DNA of 64,000 nt, taken from the NCBI GenBank assembly GCA_037447605.1, contig CM074816.1, positions 511,873 through 575,872 of the forward strand. The letters are read 5' to 3'. Positions 1 through 11,334 of the stretch are shown one piece after another. The notes below the pieces were generated by a model, which saw only the letters and a list, made by a program, of their open reading frames with translations, ran no database searches and had not been told where the DNA came from. Positions within the stretch are counted from its first letter, which is position 1; each line of letters begins with the position of its first letter. The position numbers and the translations under genes were made by a program. This stretch comes from Zygnema circumcarinatum. Its lineage: Eukaryota > Streptophyta > Zygnematophyceae > Zygnematales > Zygnemataceae.

Positions 1-902
<902 letters not shown>

Positions 903-1404
903 TTAGGTCCGCATCAACTGAAACCCCCTTCGTTTGCAAACACCGTCACAACTTCGTCAAGACTTTGCAGGGTTTTCGGAAATAAAACTTTTTCAGAGAA
1001 CAGACCGTCTTGCTGTCTTTCAAATGTGCAAAGCCTCTTTCAAATGTACGGAGCGCAACATGAGAGTGCGAGAGAGCCATGGCGCAAGAGAGAGAGAGCA
1101 GCACCTTCAATGTCGTCCATCAGAATGGCTTGGAGAGCCTCAATTTCCATCTCCTGCTCCTGCTCATAGTCTGCTTCATGCCCCCCCACACCACATCGCT
1201 CACATACACCGCATCACCCACTGCATCAAGGATGCTCCTAACATAAAGGCACTATCAAGAGCCAAGAAAATTCCTGAAATCCGCAAACCCTAAAATTCCA
1301 CTAACTTTGTAATACTGCTGCCGTGGATTTTCCACTAAAGGGCCGTGAGGCTCACCTGTCATTTTGGAGAAGGCAATGGAAGCTCCTCCCGTGCAGGGCC
1401 AAAA

Positions 1405-1431
1405 TTAGGGTTAGGGTTAGGTTAGGGTTTG
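1405..1431 (+). repeat. Interstitial telomere-like repeat
   Basis: About four near-copies of TTAGGGT/TTTAGGG occur in a row. The plant telomere unit is TTTAGGG, so this is a short interstitial telomeric block. A second block lies at 2748-2772 and single units occur elsewhere, for example near 4330 and 45715. Such blocks are common near plant transcription starts (telo-box) and also mark old break repairs. Confidence 0.7.
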
Positions 1432-1662
1432 GGCGAGCGCAGGCGCTGGAGGGCCTTCCAACGCCACGTGGCGGCTGCTCATGCTTCTCCCCTCATCCAT
1501 AGACGCCTTGTGTCCCGTCTACATGCACAGTTCCGTTGAAAGGGACTGTCCGCAGTGTTCGGCAGTACGCTTGACTGGGAGCAGCTGTCAACAAGAAACC
1601 CTAAACCTAATTCTAAACCCTCAGGAGTTTTTGGATTAGATTTGCCCCTCCAAGGGAAAGAG

Positions 1663-2276
1663 ATGATATATTGAACTCACGATGGCAAAGCCATCCAAGG
1701 ACCTCCAAGGTCTTTTTTTACATGTCCCATAATGTCCCTTCGTCTCGCGTTGACCTTGGCCTTTGCTTGATTGTAAGTTGTCGAATATGGAACATGGAAC
1801 AACATGGGACATAGAACTGGAACAACAAGGAACAACATGGGACATGGGACATGGAACATGGAAATGCTGGAAATGTTTGTTCGTTTTCTTAAAGGCTTCC
1901 ATTCCATCGATGGTTTCAAACTCCTCGTCTCTGACTCGTTCTCGAAGTCGACTCTAGTTAGTTGCGTGAGTCGCTCCCTGATAGATAGAAAGTCATTGTA
2001 CGTAAAAATCTTTCATTACAATAGTGCGACACTTCGATCATAGTGCGACACGCATGCGATTCGGGCAAAAAATGAGACGAATTCGGCGCCTCACTGTTGT
2101 GTTCACTGTGCGACATCCACGTCGCATCCAAGTCGCACTATGAACAATACGTCGCACTATGGATGTTACGCATATTTGAACAATTCATTAACGAATTTCA
2201 GTCGAGCGAATTCCATATTCACAAATAGCCGAATTTTGAGTACTGAATTCGAAGTTCGTGAGATCAATGCCACATC
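1663..2276. mobile_element. Possible degenerate inverted-end element
   Basis: The right end (2258-2276) is GTGAGATCAATGCCACATC, identical over 19 b to the right end of the element at 46580-46889. The left end (1663-1696) resembles that element's left end: ATTGAACTCACGATGGC versus ATTGATCTCACGATGGC. No protein is encoded and no clear target-site duplication is seen. It may be a larger, diverged relative of a non-autonomous transposon family. The left boundary is uncertain. Confidence 0.4.
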
Positions 2277-2585
2277 CTTCGCCTTGAATTTTCTTACAAA
2301 CATACCGATAGGGGGCTGCAAATCGGGTCAGTAGGCCGGTGGATCTACCATAGGTCGGCAGATCCCATATAGGTCGGCGCCCTCGGCTCCCATTGGCAGA
2401 TATCCTAAAGTTGTGTACAAATATGTCCATTTGTAGGTCGATGCTACTCCCATAGGTCGGTCATAGGTACGGTCCTACCGCAACGTTCCAAGAACCACCT
2501 CTGCAGCTGACGTGTCACCTACCGCCTAAATTTGTCGTTAATAAGTAGGAAGCTTCCACGAATGCGACCTCGCTGACGCAGACTG

Positions 2586-2614
2586 CCACGTGGCACTGCC
2601 CGTCCCTATATAAG
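2586..2614 (+). promoter_or_regulatory. G-box and TATA box before hydrolase
   Basis: A palindromic G-box CCACGTGG (2586-2593) is followed by TATATAAG at about 2607-2614. The ATG of the hydrolase gene is at 2800, so the TATA box would give a 5' leader of about 160 b. That leader contains a telomere-like TTAGGG block at 2748-2772. This is the clearest core promoter in the window. Confidence 0.6.
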
Positions 2615-2799
2615 CGCGGCCAGACCCCAACCTGGCCGTCCGCCGCCTCCGTCTTCATTTTCTGAAAGCCTCGCAGCCTTCAGCGGCCTCCTCCTCCGCC
2701 CAACAATACAAGCTTACGTTTCTTGTATTTAATAATCCAGGGCTCAGGGGTTAGGGTTTAGGGTTAGGGTTACAACAGGTTCCAGCACGCGTTTGAGCG

Positions 2800-4725
2800 A
2801 TGGCGTCCCTCGCCCCGGTGTTCAAGCACGGCTCGGTCAAGGTGCGGTCTCCCGCCCATGCCCTCCTCATGCTGCGCCAGGTGCCGCCTCCTCATGATGT
2901 ATTATAGGATGATGGCCATGCTGCCATGAGAGACGTATTTCATGAGGGATTCAATGCCATGAGGGATGCATGTCATGAGCGATGCATGCCAGGGACGCAT
3001 GGACTCATGGGGCGTACCATGCGATCATGCATGAGTGCGTGTTCTTGCAGGACGTGCGCGTGGTTTCGGAGAAGACGGTGGCGGTGGAGGACGGCGGACT
3101 GCCGGGCGGGGCTAAGGGGGAGGCGTCGGAGACCTTTCTGATGGTGCCCGGATTGGGGGATTTCCGGCAGAGCTACCGCTTCCTCGCACCTCTTCTGCAG
3201 GCCGCGGTGAGTTTTCCTTCCATATCAGGTATCAGGGGCTGCAAAAAATCGCTCATTTGATCATATGAAGCCGAGAAACAAGTGCAAGACCCCTTTCTAT
3301 GTATGAGCTTTCTAACATATCTCACAAAAAACTGTTGGGTTTGATCGTGTTTGGAGATATGCAGGGTCATCGAGTGTTGGTCGCAGACCTGCGCGGCCAT
3401 GGCGGGTCCTCCGTAGGCTTCCCCTCTTACACCCCTCTCGATGTAGCCAACGATATTGTGATCATTCTCGACAGCTTCAACATCACAGAGCCCGTCATAC
3501 TTGTCGGTCATTCCCTCTCAGGGTACGGGACTCGAGACAGTTGATCTTACGGCTTAAGGCTGCTGCGTCTTTTCAATGTATTTAGGGTTTCTTATGCTTT
3601 CGTATGTGTAGGAGGGTGCATTCGTAGCCGTTGTGAGCCTAAAAAAACGTCCATAGCAGTCCGTGAAAGTGGGAAATTGGGAAGAAGCTCAAGCATTGCA
3701 AGCTCTTCCAGAACATGCTGTGATGTTGACTGGCTTTCATCCTTTCTTACTTCAAATGACTCAATGCGTTTCGCTGCGCTCGTTTTGACTCTCAGATCAT
3801 CCGTCCTGAAAGTGGCTGCCACGCATCCCGCACGTGTGAAGGCAGTTATTGGTTTGGCACCGGTTGCACGGGACCTCCCACAGGTTCGGCAAATCCATGC
3901 ATGCTGTATAACGTAAAAGAAACTAATGCCTTCACAATTTTTTAAAAAATTAGAAGCAGTCATGATTGCATCTCCACGCGCACATTCGTCCGCTTACAAT
4001 GAGATAAAACCATTCATTGATTCTATTCTGGAAATTTACATTCTGTTTTCAGCATCCCAGAGAGTAATCTTGCTTCGTACGCTTATGATGAGGTTTTGCA
4101 GGATATTTGGTTTCGCCGGCTGAGCTACTTGCTGTTTGTGTGGCCATGGGGAGTCCCTTCCTGGATGACGTTTTACAAATCACTGTTCAAGTCAACTCCT
4201 CCCTCCGACCTCCCAGAATATGCAGCTGCTATGAAAGCATCTCTGCAAGGGCGCGGCCGACTGCGAGCAGTTGCGCAGTTTGCGAGAGGCAGCAAGCAGC
4301 CTTGCTTCGAGGTCAGAGTTCCCCTAAGCCCCAAACCCTAAACCCTAACCCCTAACCCCTACATACTCACTGGCGTTGAGTGCTTATTGTTAGAAGGGTC
4401 CATGAATCTGCCCATGAATGTCTGGTCTTAGATCATGCTTTGAGTGTGTGGTGGTGCATTGGAAGATGACTAACCGCATGCTCCTTTTGTATGTACATGC
4501 AATTTGCAGTCAGCCGCCAAAGTGACCTGTCCTGTGCTGCTCATTCACGGAGAGAAGGACCCTGACTTCGCGAGTCCTCTGAAGGAAGCGCGGGAGGTCG
4601 TCCAACTTTTGACTTCGGCGCGAATCGCAAAGTACGAAATAGTTCCCGACGTGGGCCATTACCCATACGTCGAGCAGCCATGGCTGACCAGTGAACTGAT
4701 GCTTCAATTTTTGAAGGACTTATAG
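2800..4725 (+). CDS. Alpha/beta-hydrolase-fold protein
   Basis: Probable exons are 2800-2880, 3051-3206, 3365-3522, 3796-3912, 4053-4311 and 4510-4725, giving 328 residues. The protein is a single alpha/beta-hydrolase domain. Landmarks are the oxyanion region VPGLGDF, a DLRGHGGS turn, the nucleophile elbow GHSLSG (catalytic Ser), the acid in LIHGEKDPDF, and the catalytic His in DVGHYPYVEQP. The Ser-Asp-His triad is complete, so it should be an active hydrolase. The substrate cannot be told. The helical cap has WPWGVPSWM. The end of exon 4 is the weakest point: a GT at 3884 is the more usual-looking boundary, but only the GT at 3913 keeps the frame. No signal peptide was recognised. Confidence 0.85.
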
Positions 4726-5437
4726 TACTCAACAGGTCTATACTGGATTCTTCCTACTCTTATGGAATTAATTTTGTTAACTTGTCATAGGAGCATCGCA
4801 ACTAGGGTGCAGGGTCAAGTGGCCGAGAATGTTAGCTCCACCACTTAATGTACAGGCTACTTATTATCATATAAATTACTTCAAGTGTTAAAGTTTCCCG
4901 CAATTTTCCCCAAGATATAGCAGCATGTTCTCGAAAGCGAAAAAGCATGACGTTTCTTACTTTTGGTTTCTTTGTTTGCAATGTTTCCCTTGACCTTGTG
5001 GTAAGTACATGGAAAATGTTAGCCCTGACCTTCCTGCAAGCTATCTTAATATTCCATCCACTTGCTTTAAATATTCCTGCATGGACAAATGGCTCAACGG
5101 CTATAGATAAAAAGTAAACTTGGACGCAGGTTGACGAATCTTCTAAAGCAATGGCAAAGTTGAGTATCAGAATGAGTTAAGCTCACCAGGACAAATCATC
5201 TTCATCATAAAAAGAAATGACTGCGGCCTTTCATGAAGTTAAATCCACCTACTTTGTGCAAGACAAACATCGCGAAGGAGTCGAAAACGAAAGGGAGCAA
5301 AGACGAGTAAACGGCGACAGAATGGAAAGGGAAGCGGAAGCAGGACGGGGCCCGGGAAGGTAATTAGCGACAGAACCTGCATGCATCCATGCGGCAGCGG
5401 AGGGAGAGAGACAGTGAAATGAGAGGCCAGGCCGAGT

Positions 5438-5497
<60 letters not shown>

Positions 5498-5694
5498 GCA
5501 GCGCAGAGAAGACGGAGGCATCCGGTCAGACGCTGACCGTCAGAGAGGCTGCACGCGCGCGCTCCGTATCGAAAATACCGTCCAGGAGATATCAAGGATA
5601 TACCGTTAAAATATCGGACCAAGCCGATATTGAAACTTGGCGCGATGGTGCGAGACTCCGGCGAGAAAAAACGCAACGGCGACGCAGAGTTTGG
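4726..5694. other. Intergenic with GA microsatellite
   Basis: This stretch follows the hydrolase stop codon and probably holds its 3' UTR. It contains an uninterrupted (GA)n tract at 5439-5495. The overlapping ORFs on both strands are products of that tract. No gene was recognised. Confidence 0.6.
5439..5495 (+). repeat. (GA)n microsatellite
   Basis: A pure GA dinucleotide tract of about 28 units lies between the hydrolase and methyltransferase genes. The window holds at least six tracts of this kind. Confidence 0.95.
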
Positions 5695-5955
5695 ACCGTT
5701 GGATGTGTCACGTGGTCATAACAAAGGAGGAACCGTTGGATTTGTCACGTGGAAATTTGCAAAGGTTTGACCATGGATATACCACGTGGACTTTTGCAGA
5801 TGTTGAACCGTTGGATATGTCACGTGGATATCACAAAGGTAAGCCGTCGGGTGTGCCACGTGGAAAGTACAAATTGTAAGCCGTTGGATATGACACGTGG
5901 ACATCTGCGAAATTTTTACCGTTGGATGTGCCACGTACAGATTCATACAGATTTG
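5695..5955 (+). promoter_or_regulatory. Seven-copy 37-bp G-box array
   Basis: Seven copies of a degenerate unit start at 5695, 5732, 5769, 5806, 5843, 5880 and 5918, so the period is 37 b (38 for the last step). Each unit opens with a form of ACCGTTGGATATGT and goes on to CACGTGG about 15 b further on; the last copy has CCACGTAC. The second half of the unit varies freely. CACGTG is the core of the plant G-box/ABRE bound by bZIP and bHLH factors, and AACCGTT-like words resemble MYB sites. The array ends about 160 b before the ATG of the methyltransferase gene, so it is probably its upstream control region. Function is inferred. Confidence 0.7.
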
Positions 5956-6116
5956 ACCGGGATATGGGCCACGGCCATCTGGAAGGCAGCGCCAAGGGAG
6001 CTAAAGGGAGAGTGGGAGGGGGAGGGTTTAGCACTGCCTTGGGAGCTTTGCCTTAGGAGCTCTGCCTCCCTCAGTTCGCCGGACGAGGGTTTTGGGCGGA
6101 GGGGAAGCAGAGGTCC

Positions 6117-9100
6117 ATGGAGGCTGTGCAGGCGGCTGGCGGGAGAGGGGCAGGTCTTGTATTCCAGAGCCTGCCGCGCGGGACCTCTTCTGCTGGCTTC
6201 AGCTTTAAGCTCGCCCCTTTCCTCGCTGGCGAAGGCGAGGCCCTGCGCTTGAGTCCGCGAGGAAACCCTAATTTCGGGAGTGCACAGCTGGGAAGGGCTG
6301 GAGGGGTTCAGAGCAGGGGAGCGGTGGTGTCTGCAGCAGGTGAAGGGCGGCAGCGGCGGCGCAGTCACCAGGAGCTGCTGCTGCGGGAGGGAGAATCTTC
6401 AAGCACGGAAGGTGGCCATGGCGGATTGGAGCTGGAGGATGTCACGTACGGTCATGACGCTTCTGAAGAGGTTGGGTTTGATAGGTGGAGGAGAGGGGAG
6501 GGAGAGGATTTTGAAGTTGGAGCCTTGGGAGAGTCCCAGAGGAGGGGTAACGGGAGGGGTGATGGGGGGAGGAGCGAGGCAGATGATGACGAGAGAGCTT
6601 ATAGGGAGGAGTCGGCAGGTTCGCCAAACCTGAGATGGCGTACTACTGGTGAGAATAGGAGTCTAGATAGGGGCAGGCAGGGAGGAGAGGGCAGGGGATA
6701 TCGGAGGGAATTGCAACAGGTGGAAAGCAGCTCTGCAAGGGCTAATGGTGCTTTTGTCTATTCTTCAAACACGAGGAATGTGAGCATTAGGGAACAAAAT
6801 TCTTATAGAAACAGAGAGGAAGGGAATGGCTTCAGAGGAGAATTGAAGGGAAACGTAGAGCTGGCTGAGCCGGTTGTACGAAGTAAAGAGAGTAAGACTT
6901 TTGTTGAGAGGCAGACGAGCAGGGGGAGGGAGGAAGATAACGATGACGACGATTCTGAGAATGAAGATGAGGCTGACATTCTCGAGAGGGGAGATGTGAG
7001 ATTTGACCTTGGGTGTGAACATTTTCAAAGGTGAGACTGGGAAATGGGAGTTATTCTATAATATGAACCCCCTTTCTTTCTCGTGAAATGCACTAATCTT
7101 GTGACTAGCAAGTTAGATTTTGTTCCTTTTCAATGTAGTTCATCTGGTTGGGTTGAACGAAGCTTCAAGTGTTTGCAAATGATCATCATTGATTAGCTAA
7201 AGCCATTTAATACACGTAACTAATTTGGTCAACGTCCAAATGATTGTAGTTGCTCAGGATGTACATTGGAGCATCGCTTGGATGAACCTCCTGTTCTGAA
7301 TGATGCCCGACGCTTTTTTAAAGGTCAAGGCTTTGATTCGTTCAGGCTGATTACTGGAGACGTGGTGAGACTCAGCGTTTGCCCCTTCCTTTTACTCTAT
7401 TTCTTTTCTGTACCTCTGTTTACAGAATTGGCAGTCGTCATGTTTGCTGATAGCTCATGATGTCAGCACGTTCTGTGGATTAATAATGGAGTCCAGTCAT
7501 GGAGAAATTTTGCAGTGGGAATGGCGTTGCCGGGCCAAATTGGCGGTTCGGGGCACAGCCGAAACTCCGGAGATAGGATTGTTCAATGAAGGCAGTCACA
7601 GAGTGGTGGACATCCCATCCTGTAAAGGTGAGCTGCCTGCCAAGGTCTGTCCATCATGGCATCATGGCGGCATCAGAGAAAGCGAGCAATCTCATTCGCA
7701 TCTTTCGTATAACTGTAACTTCTTAGCAATTTGGTTCGGCATGTAACGAATACTTGTTGCATACACTGTTGGTTTTGCCTCGTCGGAAAAAGCGCAAAGA
7801 TAGCAGCTTGGGTTCAATGGGGGCGGGGTGGTTTTGGGACGGGAGACAGCTCATCACCCAATGCTCAATACCACCGCTCAAATTGTTCGTGAAGGTATTC
7901 TCTTTCCTTGAATGTACAATGCCTTCTCGCTGTGCCCTTGGATTGTGTTCCTCACCTTCCGGCAATATCTAACGCGGAAAAGCAATGGGGAAGGTGTTTT
8001 GACGTGTGCAAAGTTGGATTGTAGTAGGTTTGCACATCTCTGCCTGTCTATCGTCTTCCTTGAATAGCGCCTTTGTCCTGACCCATCCTTTCCTTCCTTG
8101 TCTCCATGACAGCCGTGAAGCATGTTGGCATCCGACCCTACAATGAAGAGACGGGGATGGGCAGTTTGCGGTACATTCAGGTTGGCTGTCTTTTCCTTCT
8201 GCTTCTCTTTCTAATCCCAAAAAGTGCAGTGAGTTTGAAATTCTAACGTAGCAGTCCGTTCGCTGCCGTTATGCAGATGGTGCTCACAACTCATAACACA
8301 GCTCTGCCTGCAGCCCATCGCTACCACCATGGTACGCATCATCTCTGTGTCTTCCTCACTCATGGCTTTCGAATAACTTCTCTTTCAGTTAAATTTCATT
8401 TACTTCCCTATGCTATTTTGTTCTTTTAGAAGCAGTGCGAGTGCAGGTACAGACTATGCAATTCATTGCAACAGTGATTTCTGTTGCTGTCCTGAGGGTC
8501 TGAAAACTTTGGGTCTGCAGGGAAGGTTCAGCTCTCACTCGTGTGGAATGCGAGAGATGAGAAGGCGTTTGAATCGAACCTGCTAAACCCACTGGCCGAG
8601 GTTTGTAAAGCAGAAATTGGTCACTTTACTTTGTTAGGCTGTTTTGATGCAGAGCAAACACAGTTGGGCATCGGAAGCGACTTTAGCTGTCCGCACATGA
8701 GCGAATAATTCAGGAGTTCATATTTTTTACTGGAGTCATCTGCAGGAGATCTGGCGGAGAGGTGGACCAAAATCTTCTACCCCAGTGTTGCATTCTGTGT
8801 GGGCCAATTTTCAGACTACGCGTTCAAATGTAAGGTTGCTACCTGAGAACTTTCTTTGGATCATGAAGTATTTGCTAAAAAAAAAAACTCTTACTCAAAC
8901 TGGGATTGAAGCACTTGTTGGTGTCTCGAGAAGCATTGTAGTCCAGCAAGATTTCGACTTGGAGTTTTCTTTCCCTCTTTTTGACTGTTCTAGGGTAGGT
9001 TCGGCATTGGTGCAAGCGTGATTGCATCCCTCCTACAGAGAAAGAGGAGTAAAGAGGAGGGTAAGAGGAGGAAGGAGGGGAGGAGAGAGTGCTCATGGAG

Positions 9101-11170
9101 GGAGTGTTTGGACAGGTCATCTTTGGAGGCAGATGGCGATGCCTTATTGGAGAGCAGCTGATGTGGCAGCGCATAGGGAGCACTGATGTGGCCTTTACAC
9201 CTGGCAGCTTCGGACAGGCTAACTATAAGGTAGGAGCACCTGCTACCCCTTACAACTAACACCTACCCTTCTTATGTTTAAGAGTGCTGGATATGTCAGT
9301 TTAGAGCAAATTTGAGTGAGACTGTGTCTATAGCTGAGCTGGCAACATTCGATTGGTGGATTTTCGCAGGCTTTTGAAGTCCTCCTTGCTCGTCTGCACC
9401 GGGCTGTGCCACGTGGCAGCTCCGTGACGGAGCTGTATGCAGGGACTGGTGTGATTGGTCTAACGTTGGCGGTATCTCGGAGCTGCAGGTGCACATACTT
9501 TCTCTGAAGTCATGCACTTGTTTTTTTGCAGCTGGAGTGTAAAGCTGGTTGAATTTTTTTAGTTTCGGTGGGATATGTAAAGCAGCGAAAAAAATTGAAA
9601 AAAAAAAAATATTGTGGTTGGAATTCAAAAATTATAGGTTGGTTGAAGAGTCAGGCAATGCTGATTCACTTAAACCCAGAGCGGTTCGCGACAAGAGGTT
9701 GGATGTGGATTGAAGAATTTTGGATGGAGTAGTGAACTGATTAGTCCTTGCCTCGTGGCATGCAGGCGTGTACGCTGTGTGGAGGTGAACAAAGCATGCA
9801 TGGCCCCCTTTGAACAGTCCCTGCAGCGCCTTCCATCCTATGCCGCATCCGTAGTATCATGGCATGGTGCTGATGCATCTACGGTGAGTCTCTCATGCAA
9901 TACACATGACATACATAGACGTGACACTTTCATGAAGCAAAAGCAGAAACACTGCAAATGGTCAACAAGGAGGAGGCTGAGGGGGAAATGGATTTGGCTT
10001 TTCGGGGTTATGCAGACGCCGATTAAGTGGCTGGAAGGTGCGGATGTGGTGGTGGTTGATCCACCACGGAAAGGGTTGGATCCACCTGTGGTTGATGCTT
10101 TGCGGTTGGCGGCTGTGAGGGGGGAGGGGAAAGTGAGACAACCTTCAGCAGCTGCAAAAGAGAGGTGGGGACTGCTCCAAAAACTGGTTAAGCTTATGTT
10201 TCTATTTAAACTGTCTACTCTTATGTTTATGCAAGTTGAATGGGGGTTGGAGGCCTTATAATGAGGAGGCGCATGCATCTGGAGTGGACAATGGAATTTT
10301 GGAGGGTTGGTGAGAGTGTGGTTGTTGTAGAGGCCTTGTGTAGACTGTTTTTATTTGTGTGGATTGGATGAAACAGGGCCGAAAAGAGGCCATGGCTGCT
10401 AAGGGCGGAGGCGAATAAGGTGGGCGGAGGCGTAGCTCATGAGGACGAGGATGACTATGACAGTGTATGGCCAAAGACATTGATCTATGTCAGCTGCGGC
10501 TGGGAAGCTTTCAAAGAGGTGCTTATCTATCTATGTCTACTACAGCAACCTTCATGAGCTAGACATGACTTCAATGTTATGTGTGCATCCTCACTGAATT
10601 CTGGTTATTTTTAAAATTGAATGATCGTAAACGCAAACATTTGTTGGACGGCAATTGGAAATGCTGCAAATACTGTAGATGTATTTGAATGGTCCACTTT
10701 AGTAAATGCAGCGGACCTCTTTACTAAATGTGCTAATGATTTACCATGACCGTATTTTGCATGACACCTCAGGACGCAATAGCACTGACCCGTGATGACG
10801 CGTGGCACCTCTCCAAGGTCTTAGCTGTTCAATTCTTTCCTGGAACAGACAGGTACTCTATTTCTTCATTTGCTCAGCACTCATAGAGTGGTGGAGAGGC
10901 AACTGAACTTAACTGCTCACTCTTGTTGATAGGAGAAGAGCGAGAGAGAGAGAGAGAGAGCGGAGAGAGCGTCTTTTCATGTTCTCTAAATGCAGCAGCC
11001 CTTCACAGCCCCTTGGTAAAGTGTCATCAGGTCACATGAACAATGGCTGAACTGACTCCTTCCCTATTGGGTGCAGTATTGAGACATTGGCTGTTTTCAA
11101 GCGCGGCAAGAAGCCTCGAGAAAAGAATAAGAAAGCGATTCCTGGGAAGGTGAGAAGAAAGTGGAATTGA
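6117..11170 (+). CDS. RumA/TrmA-type RNA uracil-5-methyltransferase
   Basis: Exons: 6117-7030, 7250-7364, 7516-7627, 7850-7894, 8113-8180, 8277-8331, 8521-8600, 8746-8829, 9116-9229, 9370-9488, 9766-9883, 10016-10164, 10377-10518, 10773-10852 and 11077-11170; 762 residues. The protein should transfer a methyl group from SAM to C5 of uridine in tRNA or rRNA. An iron-sulfur motif C-x5-C-x2-C is at 300-309 (CEHFQSCSGC), with the probable fourth Cys at 348 (WRCRAKLAVRG). Next come the SAM site LYAGTGVIGL, DPPRKGL, and the catalytic-Cys motif YVSCGW. Bacterial enzymes usually have SCNP there; the SCGW form is typical of the plant branch (At3g21300-like). The first 299 residues are a low-complexity Arg/Glu/Gly extension, much longer than in bacteria, and might include an organelle signal. 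Confidence 0.9.
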
Positions 11171-11334
11171 GGGCAGCCCGGAAATAATTTGCGGAGGAAA
11201 GAAGCTTATTGTTATTGCAAGTGAAGGTAGAGGTGAAAGTCATCATGATGGAATCATACTCCTCACTGTGTCAAACAGTGGGCTATAATGTATAAAATAC
11301 CTTTTCCACTTCAAAATTCAAGTTATTCATCATA

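Noticed and set aside
3884-3912. Shorter fourth exon of the hydrolase ending at 3883
   Set aside because: The GT at 3884 looks usable, but joining 3883 to the next exon at 4053 breaks the frame. The GT at 3913 keeps it.
6280-6633. ORF overlapping the first methyltransferase exon in another frame
   Set aside because: It is a purine-rich shadow of the real exon, with no splice-compatible neighbours.
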